6,502 nucleotides of DNA from Saprospiraceae bacterium (GTDB lineage: Bacteria > Bacteroidota > Bacteroidia > Chitinophagales > Saprospiraceae), in NCBI GenBank assembly GCA_013002625.1, contig JABDJE010000212.1, positions 1 to 6,502 on the forward strand. The letters run 5' to 3'. Each line of letters begins with the position of its first letter. Position 1 is the stretch's first letter. Both the position numbers and the translations under genes were made by a program. Positions 1-6,364 of the stretch are shown here, in pieces. Under the pieces are notes generated by a model that was given only the letters and a program-made list of their open reading frames with translations, had not been told where the DNA came from and did no database searches.

Positions 1-87
1 TTAGTAGTCTCATATTCTTAAAACTTCTTTCTTTGAATTTTGTTATCAAATTTACAACTTAGAAAAAAATAATTTTGGGGTAATCCA

Positions 88-1500
88 ATGAAAAGATCAA
101 TAGTCTGGTTTAGAAACGACCTAAGAGTGCACGACAATGAAGCTTTGGTCGATGCGATCAAGCACAGCGATGAGATTGTGCCAGTTTATATCCTTGACCC
201 AAGAATCATATATGGTAAAACTTCATTCGGATTTCGAAAAAGAGGAAGGTTCAGGGCGCAGTTTCTAATCGAAGCACTCACTGATCTCAGAAGCCGCCTT
301 CAGGCACTTAATTCCAATCTATATATCCGCATAGGTCATCCAGAAGATGTTATCCCCCAATTGGCCAGAGCATGCAGAACCCACTATGTATATTGCAATA
401 GGGAACGGACGCAGGAAGAAGTAGACGTACAGGATGCTCTTGAACAGAAATTATGGTCTATTGGACAGGAGATGAGATATTATCGCGGCAAAATGCTTTA
501 TTATACTGCAGACTTACCGTTTCCGATCACGCATTGCCCGGATCAGTTTACTCAATTCAGAAAAGAAGTAGAAAAAATAGTTAAAGTGCGTCTACCGCAC
601 GATGCGCCGATCTGTAAACTTGACTCACTTAGCATTGAGCTTGAGGAAGGCGATATCCCATCTTTAGAAGAACTCGATTATAAGTCATCCGCTTCTGATT
701 ATACGCAAGGGCATCGTTTTGTAGGTGGCGAGACCGCTGGACTTGCAGAGCTCAATTACTATGTGTGGGATTCCCACCTGATCAAAAAATATAAAGAAAC
801 CCGTAATGGCTTACTTGGAAGAGATTACTCTTCAAAGTTTAGTGCTTATTTATCCTTGGGGTGCTTATCACCCAAGCTGGTTTACAATGAAATATCCAAA
901 TACGAAAATGAGCACGGAAGCAATGATTCAACCTACTGGTTGAAGTTTGAACTCATGTGGCGGGATTTCTTCAGGTTTATGGGAAAGAAGCATGGCAACA
1001 GCATATTTCGTCTGACCGGAACCAGAAATATCATGCCTGATTTTGCAAATGATAACATGACATTATTTGAGAAGTGGAAAGATGCAAGAACCGGTATCCC
1101 ATTTATCGACTCAAATATGAGGGAACTAAATACTACAGGATTTATGTCAAACCGTGGCCGCCAACTGGTAGCAAGCTTCCTTGTAAAGGATATGAAGTTA
1201 AATTGGCTAATGGGTGCAGAATATTTTGAATCCATGCTGGTTGATTATGATCCATGCAGCAATTATGGAAACTGGAACTATGTCGCAGGCGTTGGAGCAG
1301 ATACTCGAGAAGATAGATACTTCATGATTCCTTCACAAGCCAGAAGGTATGACCCTCAAGCTGAGTATATTAAATATTGGTTGCCAGAACTTGAAACCAT
1401 TGCACCAGAATTACTTTTTAATCCATTTGAACAAGAGGCCTCCCTGGCTTTGCAGCAAGTCGATTACACACAACCCTGTGTCCATATTAAGAATTGGTAG
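88..1500 (+). CDS. cry: DASH-family cryptochrome / photolyase-like flavoprotein
   Basis: A 470-residue cytosolic flavoprotein of the cryptochrome/photolyase family. Family knowledge: CRY-DASH proteins bind FAD plus an antenna folate and use blue light to repair cyclobutane pyrimidine dimers, chiefly in single-stranded DNA, or to signal. The N-terminus (IVWFRNDLRVHDNEAL, residues 5-20) opens the alpha/beta photolyase domain, to about residue 135. The helical FAD domain runs from about 200 to 435. It carries the RDYSSKFSAYLSLGCLSP phosphate-binding stretch (245-262), E288/W291/R292 (equivalent to E. coli E274/W277/R278), the DASH hallmark TGFMSNRGRQ (350-359), and D386, D388 and N392 around the flavin. 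W396 and W373 match E. coli W382 and W359, but the third, surface tryptophan position seems to be F319 or A320. Length is normal for the family. The ATG at 88 has GGGG seven bases upstream. The gene converges with the MFS gene and overlaps it by 14 bp. DASH assignment is secure; repair versus signalling cannot be told from sequence. Confidence 0.95.
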   Translation: MKRSIVWFRNDLRVHDNEALVDAIKHSDEIVPVYILDPRIIYGKTSFGFRKRGRFRAQFLIEALTDLRSRLQALNSNLYIRIGHPEDVIPQLARACRTHYVYCNRERTQEEVDVQDALEQKLWSIGQEMRYYRGKMLYYTADLPFPITHCPDQFTQFRKEVEKIVKVRLPHDAPICKLDSLSIELEEGDIPSLEELDYKSSASDYTQGHRFVGGETAGLAELNYYVWDSHLIKKYKETRNGLLGRDYSSKFSAYLSLGCLSPKLVYNEISKYENEHGSNDSTYWLKFELMWRDFFRFMGKKHGNSIFRLTGTRNIMPDFANDNMTLFEKWKDARTGIPFIDSNMRELNTTGFMSNRGRQLVASFLVKDMKLNWLMGAEYFESMLVDYDPCSNYGNWNYVAGVGADTREDRYFMIPSQARRYDPQAEYIKYWLPELETIAPELLFNPFEQEASLALQQVDYTQPCVHIKNW

Positions 1501-2701
1501 CATTTTTTACAAACAGATTCCCACTTTTCACAAATAATAAAAAGAAGGATAAGATCAAGCCCAGGCCAGCTGAAGCTAAAAATATCATTGAGACGGTAGG
1601 CCAATCATTTAATACGCCATCTACAACTGGAATTGAAAGAAGATACAAACAGGAAGCATAAGCTAGTCTTCCAGCCAGGCTTTGCATAGAAAAGTAACTT
1701 GCCCGTCTGGACTTAGCAATTCGAGGTGCAATTTCTGCATTGAGCGGCGCTGTCGTCAATGCCATTGAAATACCTCTTATAAGCAATAATCCTGCAATTA
1801 CTGGATGAAGGAATAATCCTAAAACTGTTATCAGGCTTAATTGCAAACCCAGTGCAATCAAACAGATTCTTTTAAGCCCGTATAGACGTACCCATCTTGC
1901 ACTCCTTGCTGCCGTCATTGCACCCAAAAATCGACCTGAAGCAAAAAGCACCCCGGAAACAATGGCTGTGTTGAGTGAGAATTGCTTAAGGTCAAGCAGT
2001 TCAAGGTAGGGTTGATAAAACTCATAAGGAATATGTGTTAGAATAAAAAGGATGATCGAAAAAATGAAAATCCATCTTAATTCAGGAAATTTCAGATAGC
2101 GCACTACATTGATGACATCTTTCTCAGCTGACTCGAGATGATCAACTTCTGGACCCGGTTCTTTAAACTTCAAACAAATCACCAAAGCTGGGAGTACACA
2201 TATCAAGGAGACAACATATCCAAGATTTAAATGCCAGGCACCTAAAATACCACCCAGTAATACGGCGACACCGCCTGCATATTGTTGTAAGCTTTGCACA
2301 TGTGCTTCTCGGTCAGCAAAAGTACTGTCCAGTCCTTCAGCTTGAAGAGATTCATAGTAGAAGGAAGTATTGGTTCCTGACATAAAAGACATCCCACCCG
2401 CTAGAAATAATTGAGCAATAACGAACAAGCCAAAGTCGGGATCAACAAATCCAAAAATGGCATAGGCAATAGCGAAAAAAAGCGTAGATAAAATCAGGGT
2501 TAACCTGCGCCCAAAATAATCAGAGAAATATCCACTGGGTACTTCAAGCACAACGACACTGACATAGTAGATAGACTCCAGGACAATAACGTCCTTGATT
2601 TCCAAATGAGAATTAAAATAGAGGAAGAACACCGGTAGCCATGCCATCATTGACACCAGGGAACGATATATAGGGTAGTATCTGAGATTGAAACTCTCCA
2701 T
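1487..2701 (-). CDS. Major facilitator superfamily (MFS) transporter, substrate unknown
   Basis: A 404-residue inner-membrane secondary transporter, the usual length for a 12-helix MFS carrier. Hydrophobic segments can be seen at about 15-30, 38-55, 68-86, 92-110, 140-155, 161-178, 210-225, 245-262, 278-298, 300-318, 340-358 and 370-391. The MFS motif A loop between helices 2 and 3 is clear: GYFSDYFGRR at 57-66, with the conserved G57, D61, G64 and R65/R66. A charged cytoplasmic linker follows the sixth helix (about 179-208, KEPGPEVDHLESAEKD), splitting two six-helix halves. The sequence resembles drug/H+ antiporter-like carriers common in Bacteroidota, but no motif fixes a substrate or direction; efflux is only a guess. 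Its ATG lies 3 bp after the stop of the LolD-like ATPase gene, so the two are almost certainly co-transcribed. No strong Shine-Dalgarno is visible. The 3' end overlaps the convergent cryptochrome gene by 14 bp. Confidence 0.9.
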   Translation of the reverse strand: MESFNLRYYPIYRSLVSMMAWLPVFFLYFNSHLEIKDVIVLESIYYVSVVVLEVPSGYFSDYFGRRLTLILSTLFFAIAYAIFGFVDPDFGLFVIAQLFLAGGMSFMSGTNTSFYYESLQAEGLDSTFADREAHVQSLQQYAGGVAVLLGGILGAWHLNLGYVVSLICVLPALVICLKFKEPGPEVDHLESAEKDVINVVRYLKFPELRWIFIFSIILFILTHIPYEFYQPYLELLDLKQFSLNTAIVSGVLFASGRFLGAMTAARSARWVRLYGLKRICLIALGLQLSLITVLGLFLHPVIAGLLLIRGISMALTTAPLNAEIAPRIAKSRRASYFSMQSLAGRLAYASCLYLLSIPVVDGVLNDWPTVSMIFLASAGLGLILSFFLLFVKSGNLFVKNATNS

Positions 2702-2704
2702 GCA

Positions 2705-3361
2705 TTATTTATGATGGACTATACCGTCCTTCATCTCAAGAACCATATCACTAAGTTGTGCCAGTTCCTGGTTGTGCGTGACAATTACAAAGGTTTGATT
2801 TAATTCGTCCTTAAGTCTAGCCAAGAGGGCATGTAATTCTGAAGATGTTTGTGTATCGAGGTTACCCGTAGGTTCATCGGCAAATACAATCAAGGGTTTA
2901 TTGATCAAAGCACGCGCCACGGCAACCCTCTGTTGCTCTCCTCCAGATAATTCGTTGGGTTTATGGTCAAGGCGCTCCCTTAATCCCAGGAAGTCCAGGA
3001 GTCTTTCAGCTTCAATAATGGCTTGCTTTTTATCTGTGCCTTTGATCATGGCCGGTATGGCTACATTTTCAACTGCATTAAACTCATTAATCAGATGATG
3101 GAATTGAAATATGAATCCAATCTTTTCATTTCGAAATTTTGATAAAGCTTTGCGGTTCATCCCCGAAATATTCTGGCCATTGATCAAAACCTTGCCTTTA
3201 TCTGCATTGTCCAGTGAACCCAATATGTGGAGCAGTGTTGATTTTCCTGTCCCTGATTTGCCAACTATGGATGTAATACTAGACGCAGGAATCTCAAGGT
3301 TTACGCCTTTTAAAACTTCCAGATCGTCGAGGGATTTCCAAATATCTACGCCTTGCAACAT
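2705..3361 (-). CDS. lolD: LolD-like ABC transporter ATP-binding protein
   Basis: A complete 218-residue ABC ATPase with every catalytic motif intact: Walker A GKSGTGKS (34-41), Q-loop Q86, signature LSGGEQQ (138-144), Walker B LIVFADEP (157-164, catalytic E163), D-loop NLD (167-169) and switch H196. The Q-loop region FIFQFHHLINEFNAVENV (83-100) closely matches the LolD subgroup, whose E. coli member has a very similar FIYQFHHLLPDFTALENV. Family knowledge: LolD powers LolC/LolE, which release lipoproteins from the inner membrane; related ATPases of the same clade (FtsE, MacB-type) serve FtsX-fold permeases. The protein has no membrane segment, so it needs a partner, yet no FtsX/LolC-type permease lies in the window; the only operon mate is the MFS gene 3 bp downstream. 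In Bacteroidota the permease is often encoded elsewhere, which is the simplest explanation. The ATG at 3361 fits the normal N-terminus (LEVLKGVNLEI at 14-24). The gene symbol is a family-level assignment, not proof of lipoprotein sorting. Confidence 0.88.
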   Translation of the reverse strand: MLQGVDIWKSLDDLEVLKGVNLEIPASSITSIVGKSGTGKSTLLHILGSLDNADKGKVLINGQNISGMNRKALSKFRNEKIGFIFQFHHLINEFNAVENVAIPAMIKGTDKKQAIIEAERLLDFLGLRERLDHKPNELSGGEQQRVAVARALINKPLIVFADEPTGNLDTQTSSELHALLARLKDELNQTFVIVTHNQELAQLSDMVLEMKDGIVHHK

Positions 3362-3453
3362 GCAGCTAAGCTATTAAATATAATTCACATACAACTGAAT
3401 ATAATCCCATGGATTTAATTGACTTTAAGTTTATTCAATAATTTTACACCAAC
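3362..3453. promoter_or_regulatory. Divergent intergenic region between lolD-like gene and glycosyltransferase pair
   Basis: This 92-bp AT-rich spacer lies between two genes that point away from each other, so it must hold the promoters of both units unless transcripts enter from outside. On the + strand TTGAC (3419-3423) is followed 15 bases later by TAATTTTA (3439-3446). That differs by one base from the Bacteroidota -7 element TAnnTTTG, but the spacing to TTG is a little short for that class. If used, the transcript would start within a few bases of the ATG at 3454. On the minus strand TATATTTA (complement of 3376-3383 region) is similarly one mismatch from TAnnTTTG, without a good upstream TTG. 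The region also holds a spaced direct repeat listed separately. The existence of promoters here is well supported by layout; the exact boxes are weak. Confidence 0.4.
3377..3407. repeat. Short direct repeat AATATAAT(T/C)C, 21-bp period
   Basis: Two copies of a 10-bp element, AATATAATTC at 3377-3386 and AATATAATCC at 3398-3407, match at nine of ten positions. Their starts are 21 bp apart, which is two helical turns, in the divergent promoter spacer. The segment between also allows an imperfect inverted repeat (ATTCA / TGAAT around CATACAAC). This could be a regulator-binding site on one face of the helix. The AT richness of the spacer makes a chance match quite possible, so function is only a suggestion. 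Confidence 0.3.
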
Positions 3454-4668
3454 ATGAAGATTTTACAGATATGTAAAAAATTTCCATACCCTATAAAGGA
3501 TGGTGAGGGTGTTGCTGTGGACACCCTCAGTAGGGGATTTTATGAAAATGGGTGTCAGGTTGACCTGCTGGCATTTAATACCTCAAAGCATTTTGTACAT
3601 GTCGATTCGACATCAGAGGATTCATCACACTATAATGAGGTACATAGTATTTTTTTAGATAATGCTATCGATCCGTTCAAGTTAATCATCAATTTATTTC
3701 AGGATATCTCATTTAATATTGAACGCTTTAATTCCTCCAGGATGCATTTGAAGCTTAAAGAGATGCTTGAAAACAAGCATTATGACTTGGTGCAACTGGA
3801 ATCGCTCTATATGGCGCCTTACATTTCAACCATACGAAAATACTCCAAGGCAAAAATTGCCATGCGATCGCATAACCTGGAGCATGAAATCTGGAAAAAT
3901 CTGGCCAAAGGCCAACGTAACCCTTTGAAGAAATGGTATTTTAATCTTGCCGCTAAAAGGTTGCTTAAATACGAACAAAAAGCGTTTAATCTATTCGATA
4001 CCCTTGTACCAATTAGTGAGATAGATTTCAATAAATACGAGACGCTGAATTACAATGGGCCATACTGTGTCTGTCCGGTGGGACTAAATATGTCCAACTA
4101 TAAATCTAATGAAAATATCCTTGGTGACACCATCCGTCTAGGGTATATCGGCTCTTTGGACTGGATCCCAAATATTGAAGGAATTATTTGGTTTGTGAAT
4201 AAGGTATGGAACAGAATTCGGGCTGCATTTCCAAATGTCGAATTTCATCTTGCAGGCAGAAATGCCGTAACTAAACTAATTCAACAATTACCAGATACCA
4301 TCCAATTTCATGGTGAGGTAGAAGATGCAAAAAAATTCCTGCAGGATCTCAATTGCGTAATCGTTCCTTTATTCGCCGGAAGCGGGATTCGAGTCAAAAT
4401 ACTTGAAAGTATGGCTATGGGTAAGGTAGTTATGTCCAGTCAAAAAGGTTTTGAAGGTATTCCTATTAAAAATGGTGTTAACGGCTTTATCATTGATTCA
4501 TCAAATGACATTATCAATGCCCTTGAACAACTGATCAGCGATAAGTATTTATTTGGTGCCATCGGTGAAAAAGCGAAATCAACAATTAAGGATACCTTTG
4601 ACTATAAGGTAATTTCTAAAAAGCTTTTGGATCATTATCAAAGTTTATCTGACAACAAATTAACATAG
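3454..4668 (+). CDS. Glycosyltransferase, GT4-like (GT-B fold)
   Basis: A 404-residue cytosolic or membrane-associated glycosyltransferase with two Rossmann-like halves. The N-terminal acceptor half starts with MKILQICKKFPYPIKDGEG, the usual beta-strand plus glycine loop (G17, G19), and contains RSHNLEHEIW (138-147), a motif common in a Bacteroidota GT4 subgroup. The donor half begins near GYIGSLDWIPNIEG (230-243) and carries GSGIRVKILESMAMG (309-323), corresponding to the nucleotide-sugar-binding EX7E region. Here the second glutamate is E318 while the first position is S310, as in many GT4 members of this type. There is no signal peptide or clear transmembrane helix. The gene heads a two-gene unit with another glycosyltransferase that starts at the very next base, pointing to a shared role in a surface polysaccharide, lipid-linked glycan or similar product. 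Neither donor nor acceptor sugar can be read from the sequence. The ATG at 3454 gives the expected N-terminus; it lacks a clear Shine-Dalgarno, which is common in this phylum. Confidence 0.88.
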   Translation: MKILQICKKFPYPIKDGEGVAVDTLSRGFYENGCQVDLLAFNTSKHFVHVDSTSEDSSHYNEVHSIFLDNAIDPFKLIINLFQDISFNIERFNSSRMHLKLKEMLENKHYDLVQLESLYMAPYISTIRKYSKAKIAMRSHNLEHEIWKNLAKGQRNPLKKWYFNLAAKRLLKYEQKAFNLFDTLVPISEIDFNKYETLNYNGPYCVCPVGLNMSNYKSNENILGDTIRLGYIGSLDWIPNIEGIIWFVNKVWNRIRAAFPNVEFHLAGRNAVTKLIQQLPDTIQFHGEVEDAKKFLQDLNCVIVPLFAGSGIRVKILESMAMGKVVMSSQKGFEGIPIKNGVNGFIIDSSNDIINALEQLISDKYLFGAIGEKAKSTIKDTFDYKVISKKLLDHYQSLSDNKLT

Positions 4669-5835
4669 TTGAAACTGTTTGTAATTACATCTCGATTTCC
4701 ATTTCCACTTGAAAAGGGGGATAAATTGCGTTTGTATCATCAGTTACGTGTCCTCTCAAAAGACTTTGAAATATATCTGGCCGCTATATCTCATGATGAA
4801 GTCGAAGAAATTCATCACAGGCAGATCGCTTCCATCGTAAAAGAAGTAAGAGTCTTTAGAATTGGAAAATTCCAAGCCCTGTATTCAGTATTTAAGCATG
4901 CTTTCTTATATAATTCCATGCCTGCACAATCTGCATATTTCTATTCAGCAAGCATTAAGAAACGAATACAATCCTGGATGGGCGAGGTGAATCCTGACTG
5001 CAGTTACTATCAATTGATAAGGACTTTGCCTTACTATAATTCTCAAAGCAGACGCGCAGTTATGGACCTCATGGATGCATTTAGCACAGGCGCTGCGATC
5101 AGAGCTGAAAATTCAAAGGGTATGAGGAAATTGTTCTGGAAAAGTGAAACTGTAAAAGTAAGACGGTTTGAGGAAGAGGCCATCCAGACTTTTGATCATT
5201 TGACAATTATCTCCAAGCTTGACAAAAGCAGAGTGGGGGAGTCTAACAAAATCTCTGTCGTTAACAATGGTATTGATTTGAAATTCTTCAAAAGCAGACA
5301 TACAGAAACGCCAGTTTTTGATGCTGTTTTCGTAGGTAACCTCGGGTATTACCCCAATATAAAAGCGGTTCAATATATTGCAGATATACTTATCACAGAG
5401 ATCAAAAAATCTATTCCAGGATTTAAAATAAATATTGTGGGGCCTAATAAAGAGAGGGTAGTGAAGTATGCTTCGGATGCTGTAAGAATTACTGGATGGT
5501 ATGAAGATGTTGTAGACGGCTATGCTTCAGGCAAAATTTTTCTTGCGCCTCTATTTGAAGGTATAGGACAGCAAAATAAAATTCTCGAAGCGATGGCATT
5601 GGGTATCCCTTGCATTACCACACCTGACGTTGCCGATGCATTGCAACTCGAATCCAACACCCATGTCTTGGTGGCCGATCATCCTCAGGCATTTTGTGAA
5701 GCCATTAACACACTGCTTAACGATGAGGATCTCTATAATCGAATCGGTACGAATGCCCAACGATTAGTAGAGCAGGATTACAGATGGGATGCGGTCACGG
5801 CGCCTTTAATTAGATTGCTTAAAAATGAACATTGA
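4669..5835 (+). CDS. Glycosyltransferase, GT4-like, TTG start, coupled to upstream glycosyltransferase
   Basis: A 388-residue GT-B glycosyltransferase. The start is TTG at 4669, immediately after the TAG of the preceding gene. It is chosen because it gives the canonical N-terminus MKLFVITSRFPFPLEKGDK, collinear with the upstream enzyme, and the next in-frame methionine would delete the N-terminal domain. The FPFPLEKGDKLR stretch (10-21) and the general layout recall the glycosyltransferase type found in PEP-CTERM/exosortase exopolysaccharide clusters (TIGR03087-like), though no such cluster is visible here. The donor half opens at FVGNLGYYPNI (221-231) and has EGIGQQNKILEAMALG with E307 as the second glutamate of the EX7E region; the first position is I299 rather than Glu. 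No signal peptide or membrane helix is seen. It probably acts in the same glycan pathway as its neighbour, perhaps adding the next sugar; substrates are unknown. No Shine-Dalgarno precedes the TTG, so translation likely relies on reinitiation after the upstream stop. Confidence 0.88.
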   Translation: MKLFVITSRFPFPLEKGDKLRLYHQLRVLSKDFEIYLAAISHDEVEEIHHRQIASIVKEVRVFRIGKFQALYSVFKHAFLYNSMPAQSAYFYSASIKKRIQSWMGEVNPDCSYYQLIRTLPYYNSQSRRAVMDLMDAFSTGAAIRAENSKGMRKLFWKSETVKVRRFEEEAIQTFDHLTIISKLDKSRVGESNKISVVNNGIDLKFFKSRHTETPVFDAVFVGNLGYYPNIKAVQYIADILITEIKKSIPGFKINIVGPNKERVVKYASDAVRITGWYEDVVDGYASGKIFLAPLFEGIGQQNKILEAMALGIPCITTPDVADALQLESNTHVLVADHPQAFCEAINTLLNDEDLYNRIGTNAQRLVEQDYRWDAVTAPLIRLLKNEH

Positions 5836-5860
5836 TGCGCAACATATTTTAATTTTCATT

Positions 5861-5895
5861 ATATATGCATTTTAAATTCGAGCTATGCATAATAT
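5861..5895 (+). promoter_or_regulatory. Possible start-codon-sequestering hairpin upstream of NTP pyrophosphohydrolase
   Basis: An imperfect inverted repeat pairs ATATATGCAT (5861-5870) with ATGCATAATAT (5885-5895) across a 14-base loop. In RNA this gives seven consecutive pairs, a bulged A at 5892, then three more pairs. The ATG start codon at 5885-5887 lies inside the right arm, so a folded form would hide it. The arms are AT-rich and the core ATGCAT is self-complementary, so a chance origin is likely enough to keep confidence low. Confidence 0.25.
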
Positions 5896-6358
5896 TGAAG
5901 AACCAAGACCCCTTAACGATGTTGCTGATTTCCACAATACATTCGATTTGCCTATACTAAATGAGCCCACCATTCCAGATGAAAGCAGGTGTCGCTTAAG
6001 AATTAATTTAATAGAGGAGGAGCTCAAAGAATTAAAGGAAGCCATTGAAGATAATGATCTGACAGAGGTTGCGGACGCATTTGCTGATCTACAATATGTG
6101 TTGTCTGGTGCTATTCTTGAGTTTGGGCTTGGACAGAAATTCAAAGCTATTTTCGAAGAAGTTCAGCGTTCAAATATGAGTAAGACTTGTAAGAGTTTGG
6201 AAGAAGCGGAAGCAACACAAGCACATTATATGTCTAAAGATGGAACCGTGTCAGAAATTGTAAAGCGTGGCCATGAATATATTGTCTATCGCAAAAACGA
6301 TGGAAAAGTACTTAAATCAGTCAATTATTCTGAAGCAAATATTAAATCCTTTCTTTAG
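5885..6358 (+). CDS. MazG/PRA-PH-like nucleoside triphosphate pyrophosphohydrolase
   Basis: A 157-residue soluble enzyme of the all-alpha NTP pyrophosphatase superfamily (MazG, HisE-type PRA-PH, dimeric dUTPase). Members cleave an NTP or dNTP to the monophosphate and pyrophosphate using Mg2+ held by a helical EXXE...EXXD motif. Here that is E46-x-x-E49 followed by E61-x-x-D64, with D68 one turn further, within EEELKELKEAIEDNDLTEVADAFADLQ (described from residue 44). After the catalytic helices come RSNMSK (95-100) and, near the C-terminus, DGKVLKSVNYS (139-149). Both recur in a subgroup found in bacteria and phages and probably help bind the phosphates or base. Likely roles are removal of non-canonical or excess nucleotides; the substrate is not determined. 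The ATG at 5885 is the only in-frame start near the domain beginning. The gene lies 49 bp after the glycosyltransferase pair on the same strand, so read-through is possible, but a functional link is not evident. It converges with the barrel gene, with only 6 bp between the stops. Confidence 0.85.
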   Translation: MHNIEEPRPLNDVADFHNTFDLPILNEPTIPDESRCRLRINLIEEELKELKEAIEDNDLTEVADAFADLQYVLSGAILEFGLGQKFKAIFEEVQRSNMSKTCKSLEEAEATQAHYMSKDGTVSEIVKRGHEYIVYRKNDGKVLKSVNYSEANIKSFL

Positions 6359-6364
6359 AAAAAT

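Noticed and set aside
28..42. TTTCTTTG (28-35) and GAATTTTG (35-42) as a Bacteroidota -7 promoter element for the cryptochrome
   Set aside because: Each has one mismatch to TAnnTTTG, but neither has a TTG at the right distance upstream, and the region is a T-rich run where such matches arise by chance.
1..87. A gene ending or starting in the left edge of the window
   Set aside because: The 87 bases are AT-rich with frequent stops and show no recognisable peptide; TTA at 1-3 could be a minus-strand stop of a gene, but there is no coding sequence in the window to support it.
933..1235. A 100-codon open frame on the minus strand inside the cryptochrome gene
   Set aside because: It is fully antisense to the conserved FAD-binding domain, has no recognisable family or start signal, and is explained by the codon pattern of the real gene.
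3111..3377. An 88-codon open frame on the + strand antisense to the LolD-like gene
   Set aside because: It lies opposite the Walker A and Q-loop coding region and its peptide shows no coherent domain; it is a shadow frame.
5836..5884. A rho-independent terminator after the glycosyltransferase pair
   Set aside because: The spacer is AT-rich, with no GC stem followed by a T run; the only inverted repeat spans the next start codon rather than ending a transcript.
5872..6144. A 90-codon serine-rich open frame antisense to the pyrophosphohydrolase
   Set aside because: It lies opposite the catalytic EXXE...EXXD helices. Serine richness is expected from the reverse complement of Glu/Leu-rich codons.
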